Of a stretch of 64,000 nt of DNA, positions 35,154 to 46,842 are shown in pieces. Each line of letters starts with the position of its first letter. The first letter of the stretch is position 1. The position numbers and the translations under genes were made by a program. This DNA comes from Carnegiea gigantea (taxonomy: Eukaryota; Streptophyta; Magnoliopsida; Caryophyllales; Cactaceae): positions 115,056 to 179,055 of the forward strand of contig JAKOGI010000423.1 in NCBI GenBank assembly GCA_029747015.1, given 5' to 3'. The notes beneath the pieces were generated by a model. The model had not been told where the DNA came from. It made no database searches and saw only the letters and a program-made list of their open reading frames with translations.

Positions 35154-37287
35154 TAGAGTTGGGCAAAACTGACCCGGCATAATTATCGATCTGAAACAAC
35201 AACAAAAATAAAAAAAATACCTCCCAGTGTTGGTCCCACTTTTGTGGGATTTGGAGAGATCCAGATATAGATAACCTTACATCTACAAATATCCTTCCCC
35301 GTAGAGAAGTTGATTTTAAGAGGCCCACAGAAAAGGATTTTATGAAAACATTTTATAGAAAGAAAAAAACTAAAGATAGATAGCAGGGGATGAACTAAGA
35401 AATGCTAATAAAATAGGTGATAGTAACTATATGAAACATAAATATGACATAGTAAAGGAAACTACTATACCTTAATAAACAGAGGTAGGCAAACAATATC
35501 TCTTCCTAGATGTATGTACCACCTGCATACAAACATGATATATGAAAAAAATCCTCCCTCCCCACAAGCAAACCTACCCCACAACAATCGAATGACAACT
35601 ACGAGGCCATCTCTCTATGATCCAAGACCTTAATCCTATCCTGCCATAGTCTCCTATCCTGAGTCATGTCCTCCGTCAATCCTACAACTTTCAAGTCCCC
35701 TCTAATCACCTCGTTCAAGCTCTTCTTTGGTCGTCCCCTACCTCTTCTATCTTTTGGGATGTTAGTCCTCTCACATCTCCTCATTGGAGCATTCTCACTT
35801 CTTTTCTTCACTTCACCAAACCATTTGAGTTTAGTTTTCCTTATCTTATTCTCGATGGGAGCCACTTTAATGTCTCTAATTACTTCATTTCTAATTCTAT
35901 CTATCTTCGTATATCCACACGTTCATCTAATCATCCTCATCTCTGTCACCATCAACCTTCGAACCTGTATCTTTTTATAGGTCAACACTCCGAGCCATAC
36001 AACACAGTTGGTCTAACTACCATGCGATAAAAGCCTTTTAATCCTACAGGCATTCTCTTAGCATACAGCACACCTGAAGCATGCTTTCATTTTTGCCAAA
36101 CTACTTTTATGAGTGGTTAATGTCTTCGTCGATATCTCCTTTATGTTGAATGGTCGAGCTTAGATATTTAAATTTCTCGACTTTTGGTATTGTCATCCCA
36201 TCAATGGTGAACAACCACGAAATTAAGTGGGCTTGGATATAGATTTTCAACCTATGTAATTAAATGGTTAGGTTCAGGTTAAGATTCTTAATATGAAAAA
36301 AAAATTATCTATTTAACCTGTTTAGTTAAATGGAGAAAATAGGTCAATCCATTTACCCATTTGTTATTTACTAGTTTGTGCCCGTGCTTTTGTACTGTGC
36401 ATTTCAATTAAGAAACTAATAAATAGTGTAATCATTATTATGGAATGATAAAACTACTATTATCATGTTATGTTTAAAGTTTTCTGGAAAAAAAAAAGAT
36501 AAGATAGAAGCCCTTATTAAAGAAGTGACAAAGTGGATTGTTCGTCCCGATGGTTACACTTTTATAGTAAAAAAGGAATATAAAAATTGCTAGTAAATAC
36601 TTCACTATATTTGTTCCAATAAAATCGAAAAAACAACTAAAAAAATAAAACCCTCAAAAAATAATTCTTTTTCCTCCTACATTAATCCTCCCCTACCACC
36701 AATTCGACCTCCCTCCATGATTATTATCACTGTTATGTATTAAAATTTTGCAATTTTATTTTCCTTTTCAATTGCCTCACCCGCTCCCCTCCCAATCCCC
36801 TCCCCCCAACAAAAAACAAAAAACCCCACATATTACTTCTTCTTCCATTCCAAAAGATGTCACACCATTACTTTTCAAAATCTTGGAGTGGCAAGAGAGG
36901 GAGATAAAAAAATTTAAGCAAGAAAACTAACATAGAAATAACCCCTTGAAAGATTGGTAAGCTGATGCTATTAAATGGAAGATTTCATTAGTCTATCATA
37001 TTTAAAAATAAATATGAAAATGTGAACTATTATAAGGCGGGGGAGTTTTAAGCAGTAATTACTTAATGTGGAATGTAAAGTTTATTTTCAATGCGATGTA
37101 TTTAAATATTAATTGAAAATATTAAATAGGTAAATGGGTAACTAAATGACTTGTTTATTTTAAATGGGTTAAATGGGTCAAGATTTTTCAACCCGTTTAA
37201 TAAACAAGTTAAGTTCAGATCGACTAGTTTTCAACCCATTAAATTCAACACGAACACAAGACCGACCCCACCTATTACCCAACTCTA
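35154..37287. mobile_element. hAT-type DNA element with 8-bp target duplication
   Basis: The ends TAGAGTTGGGCA and inverted TAGAGTTGGGTA (11 of 12 match) are flanked by a perfect GTTACATG at 35146-35153 and 37288-37295. Eight-base duplications and this type of terminus mark the hAT superfamily. No transposase is seen. The interior consists of AAATGGGT/ACCCATTT phrases plus an inserted LINE (about 35193-36205), so this is a non-autonomous copy. Confidence 0.85.
35193..36205 (-). pseudogene. 5'-truncated RTE-type LINE inserted in the hAT element
   Basis: The minus strand encodes the end of an RTE-clade reverse transcriptase ORF. From about 36195 it reads MTIPKVEKFKYLSSTIQHKG, then after stops and frame changes KVAPIENKIRKTKLKWFGEV and RRGRGRPKKSLNEVIRGDLK, with LTEDMTQDRRLWQDRI just before the stop near 35599. 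A 3' untranslated region follows and ends in a TTGTTG-type tail (35208-35195 on the minus strand). The catalytic part of the reverse transcriptase is missing, as usual for 5'-truncated LINE copies. Internal stops confirm it is inactive. Confidence 0.8.
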
Positions 37288-37295
37288 GTTACATG

Positions 37296-38058
37296 TGATG
37301 AGCTCATAAGCCACAAAACACCACAAGATTGCTAGTGCTTTATGCTAAGTTAGGTTTGTAGTTTAGCATGCGCAAAACACTTTTCCACTTGACCTTGTGA
37401 TTTGGGGGGCAATGGAGTGCCTTCCATTAATATAGCCTTTGTGAATGTAGTGTGGTGGCAATGTGGCATGCATTCTTTTGTCATTTATGGACTAATCGTG
37501 TTAATGTTCATAGAATTCCGCCCAGAAGGGTTGCTATCCAGAAATTTTAATTTGCACCCACTTATATGCTTTTATTCTTGCAATCTAACGAGCCTTTTTT
37601 TAACTAAAAAAGGTACGAATGTATGATCTTATTGTTTTTTAATTTTCTCTTGTTTTGATCCCCCCCCCCCAAAAAAAATAATCTCTTCTTGTCTTCCTAT
37701 AAAGCTTTAAGCAACATTATCAACTGAACATACATTTACAGTATGCAGAATTTCAAGAACGCTATAAAGATTGGCAGTTTTATCCCTAAAATGTAAATCA
37801 TGTAGGAGCTTCAGAAATCTTAGGAAGCAAGAGAGACTACTTTCAAGTGATTCACATTCAAAAAGAAAAAAGAAAAAAATTATAGTGAAACAAAACAGGT
37901 CATCAATGCATATTGAAAGATACCAAGGTAACGTAAGTAAATGGATAAAAGACACATGAATAGCAGACTTAGATGCTGATGTATAAACGCAATAATAATG
38001 ATTCATAAAGAATAACTAAGTTACTGTGCTAGGGAGGGGATTGAACCATAAATGTAAT
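37296..38058. other. Intergenic, nothing recognised
   Basis: Contains a C11-A8 run at 37660-37678. No gene or transposon structure is seen. Confidence 0.4.
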
Positions 38059-38342
38059 TGTTTAAGAACTACTTCAACCAAAAGTCTAAGCTGACGGTTG
38101 TAGACATAGACTTAGATTTATACTTTAACACTCCCCCTCACACGAATGCTCTTTTGGCTTGAAGTGTGATTGCTGCAAAGACTCCCCTTATTTTGTACAA
38201 TAAAACAATATTGACGCTGCTGAGATTCGAACTCAAAACGTCTCGGTAAGAAAGACTCTGATACTTTGTTCAAGAACCATTTCAACCAAAAGCGTAGGCT
38301 AATGATTGAAGGCCCAGGCATATATTTATACTCTAACTAACA
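38059..38342 (-). mobile_element. TRIM (terminal-repeat retrotransposon in miniature), 284 bp
   Basis: Two short LTRs, 38059-38130 (72 bp) and 38267-38342 (76 bp), both TG...CA, flank 136 bp without coding capacity. On the minus strand a degenerate Met primer site (GTATCAGAGTC) follows the first LTR and a purine tract (GTGAGGGGGAG) precedes the second. The flanks GTAAT (38054-38058) and GTACT (38343-38347) fit a 5-bp target duplication with one change. Confidence 0.8.
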
Positions 38343-38396
38343 GTACTTGTTGGTAAATAAAACTGGATGCATAAATTTCAAATTTTTACAATATGC

Positions 38397-38456
38397 TGTT
38401 AGAGTATAAGGCTTATTTTTTTGGCTTTCAATCATCAATTAAACTTTTGATTAGGA
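38397..38456 (+). repeat. TRIM LTR fragment in opposite orientation
   Basis: TGTTAGAGTATAAGG with CTTTCAATCATCA and AACTTTTGATTAGG resembles the LTR of the TRIM just to the left, read on the other strand. It has no partner LTR. Confidence 0.45.
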
Positions 38457-38518
38457 TTATGTTTGAGCATATTCGGCCAAGAATAATGCCCTCATAATGG
38501 TGTAACTTTACTGATGAA

Positions 38519-38866
38519 GGTTGTGTTCTTTTCGTTGGTAAATTCAAATTTATCAATATCAACCAACTTCAATCCGCATCAATCTACTTCAATCCACTTT
38601 ACGCACTTCAATAAAAAAATAACAACTTCAATCCATTGCAACTTACTTCAATAGCTTCAACCCATTTTTCACTATTTTAACCAAGTTCTACCCATCATTC
38701 CCAAAAAAAAATTGAACCTATTTCAACCAACTTCAATCCACTTGAACCCATTTCAACCCATTTCAACCTACTTCAACCTATTTTAACCTACTTGAATCCA
38801 CTTTTACCAATTTCAACCAATTTTATCTATTTATCAACTCATATTTCCCAACGAAAAGAACAGACC
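38519..38866. mobile_element. MITE with GTTCTTTTCGTTGG inverted ends
   Basis: 348 bp. The ends are GGTTGTGTTCTTTTCGTTGG and the inverted GGTCTGTTCTTTTCGTTGGG. The interior is an AACTTCAATCCAC-type low-complexity array. It is related to the sequences at 43709-45191. Confidence 0.65.
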
Positions 38867-39563
38867 TGAAGTTGTGAAAATTATTTTGCCCATATTTCAG
38901 TTTGAAATTTCGGGATAAGATTTTGCGTTTTACGCACCTAGTTAAGGTTGGATACGATTGTTAGACCTAGCAAACGGGTCATTCAGTTCGGATACAAGTT
39001 GAGTTAAGTTTGGGTCGGGTCATGTTTTAGATTAAGCAATATTTCGGATCGGTTCGATTTGGATCGGGTGAATTTCGGTTCGGGTCAACTTCGGATTAAC
39101 TGATTTTTGATCCAATAAGCTTATCCGGCAAAAATAAATACTTTGTCAGAAATTTCAGGTCAAGTATGATTCAGTTCGAATCAATTCGAATTTCAAACCT
39201 ACTTGTAAATAAACCTATTTCGATATTGAGTTAAATATGGATTTAAATTATTCAATTTAAGTTTCGAATCTTAAGTCAATTTTACTGAGTGTAACGAGTG
39301 TTGGCCATTATGGGCTGATGGTGGTTTCGGCATCTTGGCTCTCTGCACCACTAACACATGAACATTTGCATAAAAGTGGCTGTCCACTGCCTTGTATGTC
39401 AGAGAAGGGGTCAAATTTCAGAGATGACGATGACTGATGCGACAAATCAAAGCAATGGAAATCTTTAGTTGGACGAGGATATGTTATTTACTTATCCTAA
39501 ATATTTATTATTAATATTTAATTATTTTTAACATAATTTAATAATTTTAGCACAAATTCAACA
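38867..39563. other. Intergenic, decayed repeats
   Basis: Degenerate TCGGGT/TTCGGAT phrases at 38980-39240, of the type left by old plant repeats. No gene. Confidence 0.4.
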
Positions 39564-39568
39564 TTATT

Positions 39569-40098
39569 TGTTAGGAATAATATTAGAGTAACAATAATAG
39601 CGAAAGTAATAGGATGAGTTAGAGATTCAGAACTCAAGTGAATAACAGAAAACAGAAATAAGAAGACAAGAGATTTAACGTGGAAAACCTAATGCGGGAA
39701 AAATCACGGACGGCGACAGTACCAGAACAATTCACTATGAGCAGGAAGAATACAATACGATCACAATCACCACAGTGATTTGATCTAAGAGCAGAATTAC
39801 AACCTCTCTATTGTGATCTCTCACAAAGTACTTCTACCTCTCAATGTATGTATAAGTACTGGAGTGATTTTAGATCCTAGGTATGTCCCCTTTATATAGG
39901 GGCAGGAAGGCTAGGATGAGGAAACCCTAGCCACCACGGTATCTTGATCACCAAAGCTCATCTTTCCAAAAAGAAAAAAAATCTTCAACCCAAAATATGA
40001 AAATAGTATAATTTCCATAATACAGAAGATCTCAAACACATAATATGATCTTAAATTCCAAGTAGCCGGTAAAAGGAATTTGGGCCATAAACCCAACA
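39569..40098 (-). repeat. 3' LTR of the gag-pro Copia element
   Basis: 530 bp, paired with 41567-42094. Confidence 0.93.
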
Positions 40099-40196
40099 AT
40101 CTTCACCTTGGACCAAAATTCAACACTGCTCTCTGACTCCCTCATCGCACCGTGAAGGGTGACGCCCCTTCCAAGGGGCAATGCCCCAAAGGGCGC

Positions 40197-41540
40197 TCAA
40201 ATACTGCGAATACCAACTAAGTCCAAGCAATGCTTGAACTTAGCTCTGGGAGATGACTTATATGAACTTTCCTTCATATAACCTGTCACAGTAGATGCCT
40301 GTAAGACATAGAGGCCTCCTTGCCTCAAACTTTTCAGCAGAATTCTACTGCCCTTTGAGACCTTTAGAACTCCACCTTCAGCTGAATATTTGCACCCTTT
40401 GGATTCAAGGGTGCCCAAAGAGATGAGATTACGCTTCAAGTCAGGAACGTGACGAACATTCGATAAAGTCCTGACAACACCATCATGAGTCTTGATTTTA
40501 ACAGTACCAATTCCAGTTATATTACATTGGGAATTATTGCCCATGTGAACAACAGTTGAGTCAATTGGATCATATGTTGAAAACCAATCCTTGTGAAGAC
40601 ACATATGATAGGTACACCCAGAATCAAGAATCCAATCAGAATCGCTCCCCCCTTTAGTAGAGGTAGCAAACAGAATGTCACCATCAGAATCAGATTCAGC
40701 AAATGAAGTTTCAGCAGGCTCCTGAGAATTATCTTCTTCTTTCTCCTTCTTCTTTTGCAGTTTCCAGCAGTTAGCAACAATATGACCCAATTTACCACAG
40801 TAATTGCAGGTCTTACCAGCATGAGGATTTTTAGACTTAAAACGGTTCTTACTCCTATTACCGTTCCCCTTTTCAGTTGTTGTACCCCTTACTGCTAATC
40901 CCTCAGCAGAAGCAGCATGAATGTCAAGTTCAAACTTCTCCTTAGACAACAGGTTTGACTTAACATCTTCAAACGATATAGTATTAGAATTACTATATAG
41001 CATAATCTTCTTAAAGTGTTTATAAGAAGGGGGTAACGACACAACAAACAAAATAGCCTTATCCTCATCCTCAACTTTCACATCTAGACTCTCCAAGTCA
41101 ACAAGAATAGAGTTAAACTCATTCAAATGCTTTTGGACAGGGGTACCTTCAGCCATACGAAAGGTATACAACCTTTCCTTCAAACGGATCTTGTTGGCGA
41201 GACTCTTCGTCATGTAGAGTTCCTCCAGCCGAACCCAAAGATCCACCGCAGTTGTCTTATCAAGCACCTCTCGCAAGACATGTGGTGCCAAGCACAACTG
41301 TATGGCTGAAACCGCTTTCAACTCCAGTTCCTCCCATTCGTCCTCCGTCAACGACCCACGTCTCTTCTTCACATCTTCAGCCTACTGTTCTTCTGTCATC
41401 TTCTCAGGTTTCACGTGATGTCCCTTCAGAACCTTCCACAACTCGTGCTGAATGAGAACTGCTCTCATCTGCACCTTCCAGAGATTAAAACTAATCTCCC
41501 CATCGAATTTCTGAATATCGACCTTCATGATAGAAGACAT
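40197..41540 (-). pseudogene. Copia gag-protease polyprotein with one nonsense codon
   Basis: The minus strand starts at ATG 41540 (MSSIMKVDIQKFDGEISFN) and is open to 40197 except for a TAG at 41394-41392. Gag of the UBN2/DUF4219 type shows LWVRLEELYMTKSLANKIRL and VVSLPPSYKHFKKIML. A CX2CX4HX4C knuckle, CNYCGKLGHIVANC, is followed by an acidic linker and a pepsin-like protease with WILDSGCTYHMC, where DSG is the catalytic Asp triad. The frame stops shortly after the protease with KFKHCLDLVGIRSI, and no integrase or reverse transcriptase follows. It could supply capsid and protease if the stop were read through. Confidence 0.88.
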
Positions 41541-41566
41541 CCTATAAGCAAAACTCTGATACCACT

Positions 41567-42094
41567 TGTTAGGAATAATATTAGAGCAACAATAATAGCA
41601 GAAGCGATAGGATGCGTTAGAGATTCAAAATTCAAGTGAATAACAGAAAACAGAAATAAGAAGACAAGAGATTTAACGTGGAAAACCCAATGCGGGAAAA
41701 ACCACGGACGGCGACAGCACCAGAATAATTCACTATGAGCAGGAAGAATACAACACGATCACAATCACCACAGTGATTTGATCTAAGAGCAGAATTACAA
41801 CCTCTCTATTGTAATCTCTCACAAAGTACTTCTACCTCTCAATGTATGTATGAGTACTGGAATGATTTTAGATCCTAGGTATGTCCCCTTTATATAGAGG
41901 TAGGAAGGTTAGGATGAGGAAACCCTAACTACCACGGTATCTTGATTACCAAACCTCATCTTTCCAAAAAGAAAAAAAATCTTCAACCCAAAATATGAAA
42001 ATAATATAATTTCCATAATATAGAAGATGTCAAACACACAATGATCTTAGATTCCAAGTAGCCGGTAAAAGGGATTTGGGCCATAAACCCAACA
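41567..42094 (-). repeat. 5' LTR of the gag-pro Copia element
   Basis: 528 bp, paired with 39569-40098. The primer site lies directly beside it. Confidence 0.93.
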
Positions 42095-42099
42095 TTATT

Positions 42100-43705
42100 C
42101 AATACAAAATCAAATCCGTTTAGTACTTATTGAAAATACCTAATTAGATTTTCTTGTACCATTCAACATATTTAGCATGTTGAAGCATGTTTAAATATGT
42201 TTTATCAATAACCATCAATAAGTACTTCTCATAAGTAGAAAAGAATATACTCTTGATGTTTGTGCAAGTGTGAACATTTTTCTTCAATGTGGGTAGGGAT
42301 TGCGTGGCTTCATGGGTTTATGTTTGAACTATTTGAGTGTAAAATCATTCAGTGATTTTTAACTATCAGTTTAATTTTTAGTTACATTGGTTCTTGAACC
42401 TCTAATAAGATAGAACTAGATTCGATTTAGATATGCAATATGACTAATTAATTTTGACCGGAGTGTGAAGCGTCTCTCAAGCTAAACCAAACCGACGAAA
42501 TATTTGATTCGGACCAAGGATCGATGGAGGCGATGGCCAACTCCAACAATGTTCCATAATTCCTGTCATAGAAACTGTGCTCATTTTTGCGACCCTGAGA
42601 GGTAGAGACATGAAGCTTGAGAACTTCATCGTAATCATTTTGTCAAAGATACTTTATTCGTCGACAAAACAGTCGCGTTAAATTTTCATATGACTTGAAC
42701 TTAAATGACGTGAAAAATCTATTAAACTCAAACGTATCTTCACTCGCAATCAACCAACTAAACCTACCATAAAATCTTGGCTTTGTATCACATACTAGAA
42801 TTTTCTTTTAAGGAGTTCGATAAACGGAGTGCTACTGTTAACCTCTTTTTTTACAAATTTTTTTGGTAAGACCGTCTCAAATAACAGTTATGTGAGTATT
42901 AGGGATGACTTTTTTTGAAGTATTGCAGTGGCTAATCATATGATTTGAAGTGATTTTTTAATTCACGGGTGACTAAACACTTCATATAGCAGTGACTTTT
43001 ATAACAATCGCTCCTATATAAACATTTAGTCACGCACGTCAGCCAATTATAATTAAAAATTACTATAAAAATGTCTCTTTTATAATATGTCATATCTTTT
43101 TTATAATATGTTTTATTTGAGATGGTTTTACAAAGACTTACTATTTGGAAGGAGGGGGTTTGGTTGGGGCAGAGCGCCACTTGGTGTGTGCATGCTTTGG
43201 TTTCCACAATTTTCTGCCATCTTTACATCCTAATCTGAGCTTGTCCTCATATATAATGAATAAGGGTACAATTAGATTATACGATAATTTTGAGTCTTTT
43301 GGCACGAAGCCAATATAAGTAATCAGAAGTAGCCGTATGGCCCGTATGATCACCCACTAAACAACTAATCTGCTATGGGTTCATTTGTACTCCCCCCCCC
43401 AAAAAAAATTCAACTTGTTGGCTTACTAGGCACTTCCAAAATAGAAATGCTTAATCATCACTCATTTTTGAAAAATATATATTAATAAAATTTTAAGAAT
43501 CGATATTATTGGAGTCCAAAACTCATTAAATTTTTGATACCGATTTTAAAATTTGGCGTCCAAGATCCCTTAAAATTTGCTAGTTTACGACGCATTTCTA
43601 TTATATTAATCTTAATATCTCACTTAAAATCCCCCCCCCCCAAAATGTTAAAAACATTGTAATTACAAACATATCCCTCCCTTGCGAATTGTTCGCGTAG
43701 AACAC
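42100..43705. other. Intergenic, nothing recognised
   Basis: AT-rich. Contains C9-A8 (43392-43408) and C11-A4 (43631-43645) runs. No gene structure is seen. Confidence 0.4.
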
Positions 43706-43708
43706 TAA

Positions 43709-45191
43709 AGCCCTGTTCTTTTCATTGGAAAATTACAAGTGGCGGGATAGGTGAGAGTGAGAAAGGGGGAAAGGAGTGGGTGGGAGTAGTATTTTTTTTT
43801 AAGTGTGAGAAAAGGGGGGAAGGAGTGGAAAGAAATGGGAAAGAGTGGGAAGGAATTGAATGAAGTAGAAGAGTTTATGTAAGTTGTGTATTTTATTTTT
43901 TAATATAATCTTCTATTTGTGATAGTAATTACCGATGATAAAAATTTTTTAGATTAAAAAAATATTTTTCTGTGTTGACTTAGGTACGAAATATTGTTTC
44001 ATGGCCGTTGTTACCCCAAAAAAAATGTAATTTTCGTTATTCGCAAAATAAATTACGAATGTATTTTTTTCTTCATATATGAATCAAATACGAACAACGA
44101 AAAAAATACACATATGTTTAGGCCTTGTTCTTTTCGTTGATAAATTTAAATTTACCAACCTCAACTAACTTCAACCCAAATCAACCCACTTCACAAACTT
44201 CAATAAAAAATACCAACTTTAACCAACTTCAACTCACTTCAACCAGTTTCAACTAATTTTCCACTGTTTTAACTAACTTCTACCCATTATACAAAAAAAA
44301 TTCAACTCATTTCAATCAACTTTAATCAACTTCAACAAAAAAATACCCATTTCAATTTAATTGCAACCCATTTTAATAAAAAAAAATATCCACGTCAACC
44401 TACTTTAACTCACTTATACCAATATCAACCAACTTCATGTGCAATGCACGTAAAAAAATATCTGCTCAAAATATTTTGTTACTAACGCACACGTAAAAAA
44501 AATCTTTTAACCCACTTTAACCCATTATCTGCAATTTGTATGAAGAATTTCAAATATTTTGTTACTAATACACAGGTAAAAAAATATCTGCTCAAAATAG
44601 ACGTACAATATATCTGCACTTCCTATCACGAAATATAAACAACGTCAAAAAAATTTATACGTTCCTTCATTATGCCGGAAAAAAACATCTACAAATTTGA
44701 CCACAAACTACAATGAATGAAAAATAAATCTGTTACACATACAGCAACAACTATCCATACTTTGACGACCTATAACAAATATTTCGTAACCAACAAAAAA
44801 AACATTTAAGCATCTCTTCCATATATAGAATCAAATCCAAAATATCTACCAATCACAAATAATTAACATTTGCTTAACAAAGCTGAAAAATTATTATTTC
44901 TTCAATATATATAACAAAAATTACGTTATATATAATTTTCGGCACGACTAACAAATATTTCCATAACATCCGAAAAATAAATAAAACTTTTCATAATTAT
45001 TATCAGAATATTCATACACACAATTACATAAATTAAAAATAATAGTTCTATGTAGGAATTGGAAGCAGTGGGTGAGAGTGGGAAGGAGTAAAAATAAGTG
45101 GTATTTTTTAAAAGAGTGAGAAGATGTAGGAAAGGGGGAACGAGTGGGTGGGAGTGAGTTGAGTCCATTGAACTATGAAAAGAACAGGGCC
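43709..45191. mobile_element. PIF/Harbinger-like non-autonomous element
   Basis: The ends AGCCCTGTTCTTTTCAT and inverted GGCCCTGTTCTTTTCAT are flanked by TAA (43706-43708 and 45192-45194). Both arms carry GGGAAAGGAGTGGGTGG-type purine-rich DNA. A related end, GGCCTTGTTCTTTTCGTTG, begins at 44121 inside it, followed by AACTTCAACCC-type arrays as at 38519-38866, which suggests a nested relative. No transposase. Confidence 0.7.
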
Positions 45192-45194
45192 TAA

Positions 45195-46690
45195 TTCTTT
45201 TCTCTTATTCACCTATGTTAATTCTTCATCCATATTTTTTATGCTTTTCTTTTCTTAATTTTCGTAAGAATTGTTCATGTAAAACTAGGTAATTATTATT
45301 TTCCTATGTTAATTCCTCATCCATATTTTTACGCTTTTCTTTTCTTAATTTCTGTTTTTTTTTCTTCCTCCATTTATCCCCTGGTGAAAAAGAAAAAGGA
45401 ATCTAGCCATGGCATGTTAGAATCATTATGGGTCATAACTATTTATTATATATTATTTCCTCTGTTCTATTTTGCTTTTTATTTTTTTAGGTGTTCCAAA
45501 TTAATTGCTTACTTCATATAGTTGTATAACTAAATAATTTTTTTCTTTTATACCACTGAAGATAATAACAATAATTACTTATTGATGTTTAGAAGATGAA
45601 ATTTTTTGTATAGTTTCTACACATATCTACATTCTGAAGATTAATTTTTAGGGGGTCAAGTAACACCGTAACATATTAATTATTGATACTTAAAAATTAG
45701 ATATATTAACATGCTTAACTTCGATCCAATAAACTAGGGTGTAGTTGAGAATGATATTATATTTGACTAAATCCTTAATATCCTTATTTTGTCAAACCAT
45801 GAAAATAATTTGAGATAGTGGGAGCATTTGTTTATTTATTATTTTTTTTATATTATTAATTAAGCAGCTTGTTTATTCGATCTGTATTAGACTTTTGGCT
45901 TGTACAGAGGTGAAAAACAATGATGATATTAGACTTTTTGGGCAATTTGTCATAGTCCTCCAACTTCCAGCAACTCTTCCAATTAAAATAGAAATCTAGA
46001 GACACATGATCAAGCATTCATTATCCATTTCTTTGAAAACTTTGGCCCATTCACAGATACGCATAATGGTGCACGATCATATTGATGAATTAAGTTTTTT
46101 GATTGAATTGATTTTCAAATATAGTATTAGCTTTTTTCTAAGCGAGAAATTTTACAATTGAATCTTAACAGCTTTTATATTGAATTAATATACTTGGTAT
46201 GAATAAACCTACACAGTATCCACATTTTAAACTTAAAGAATATTTATACGATGGAACAATATAAATATATTCTTAACCATTTAATCATCGATTGGGTAAG
46301 TTCAAGCACGCATAACTAACATGTTATCATTTCTACAGCATTAAGTATTCCTTCTAGTATTTTGGTCAATACGCGCAATAAGCACTAATGAGTAGTATAA
46401 TCAAATTTGCCCACCATTAAGCTAAGTGATTATCACTAAAATTTCTGACCCAAGTTACCAGGTGCCCTTAATTCTAATCGTGGAGGCTGCCACTAGTTGA
46501 GTAAGGGACACAGGGTGAAATTTAACGTTGCTCATGGAAAAGATATGCCACTATAAGGTTAGTGCTGAAGAGCACTAACTATGGTTGAAAATCGTTTTTA
46601 ATTTAAACATGAAGCTGAAGGCTTGACACCTATTTAGAAGAAATGTGAATCCCAGATACATGGGGGCACACTTTTACGCATGCTTATCAC
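45195..46690. other. Upstream region of the glycine-rich gene
   Basis: AT-rich. A phrase including CCTATGTTAATTC and GCTTTTCTTTTCTTAATTT is repeated about 92 bp apart (45211 and 45303). Nothing else is recognisable until the TATA box at 46702. Confidence 0.45.
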
Positions 46691-46701
46691 CCATTTTTAT
46701 C

Positions 46702-46708
46702 TATAAAT
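46702..46708 (+). promoter_or_regulatory. TATA box of the glycine-rich gene
   Basis: TATAAAT in CTATAAATAGAGTAGG is a strong plant TATA box. It lies about 140 bp before the ATG at 46843, leaving room for a leader of about 100 bases. Confidence 0.7.
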
Positions 46709-46842
46709 AGAGTAGGCAGGGCTTGTTACTTATACAACAACATATCAAGAACAAGTTTCAAGGTGAAAAAAGCAAAAGAAGGAGAGGTTGTTATGCGAGG
46801 TATAGTGGCATATATTGAGTGTGGCTTTCTTAAGTGAAGATC

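Larger units (their letters stand above)
39569..42094 (-). mobile_element. Non-autonomous Copia element encoding gag-protease only
   Basis: LTRs 39569-40098 and 41567-42094 (TGTTAGGAATAAT ... CCCAACA) are flanked by a perfect 5-bp duplication TTATT (39564-39568 and 42095-42099). It reads on the minus strand. The Met primer site TGGTATCAGAG is at 41564-41554, and a purine-rich CCAAGGTGAAGAT precedes the 3' LTR. The 1.47-kb interior holds a single gag-pro ORF and no polymerase. The LTRs are very similar, so the insertion is fairly young. Confidence 0.93.
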
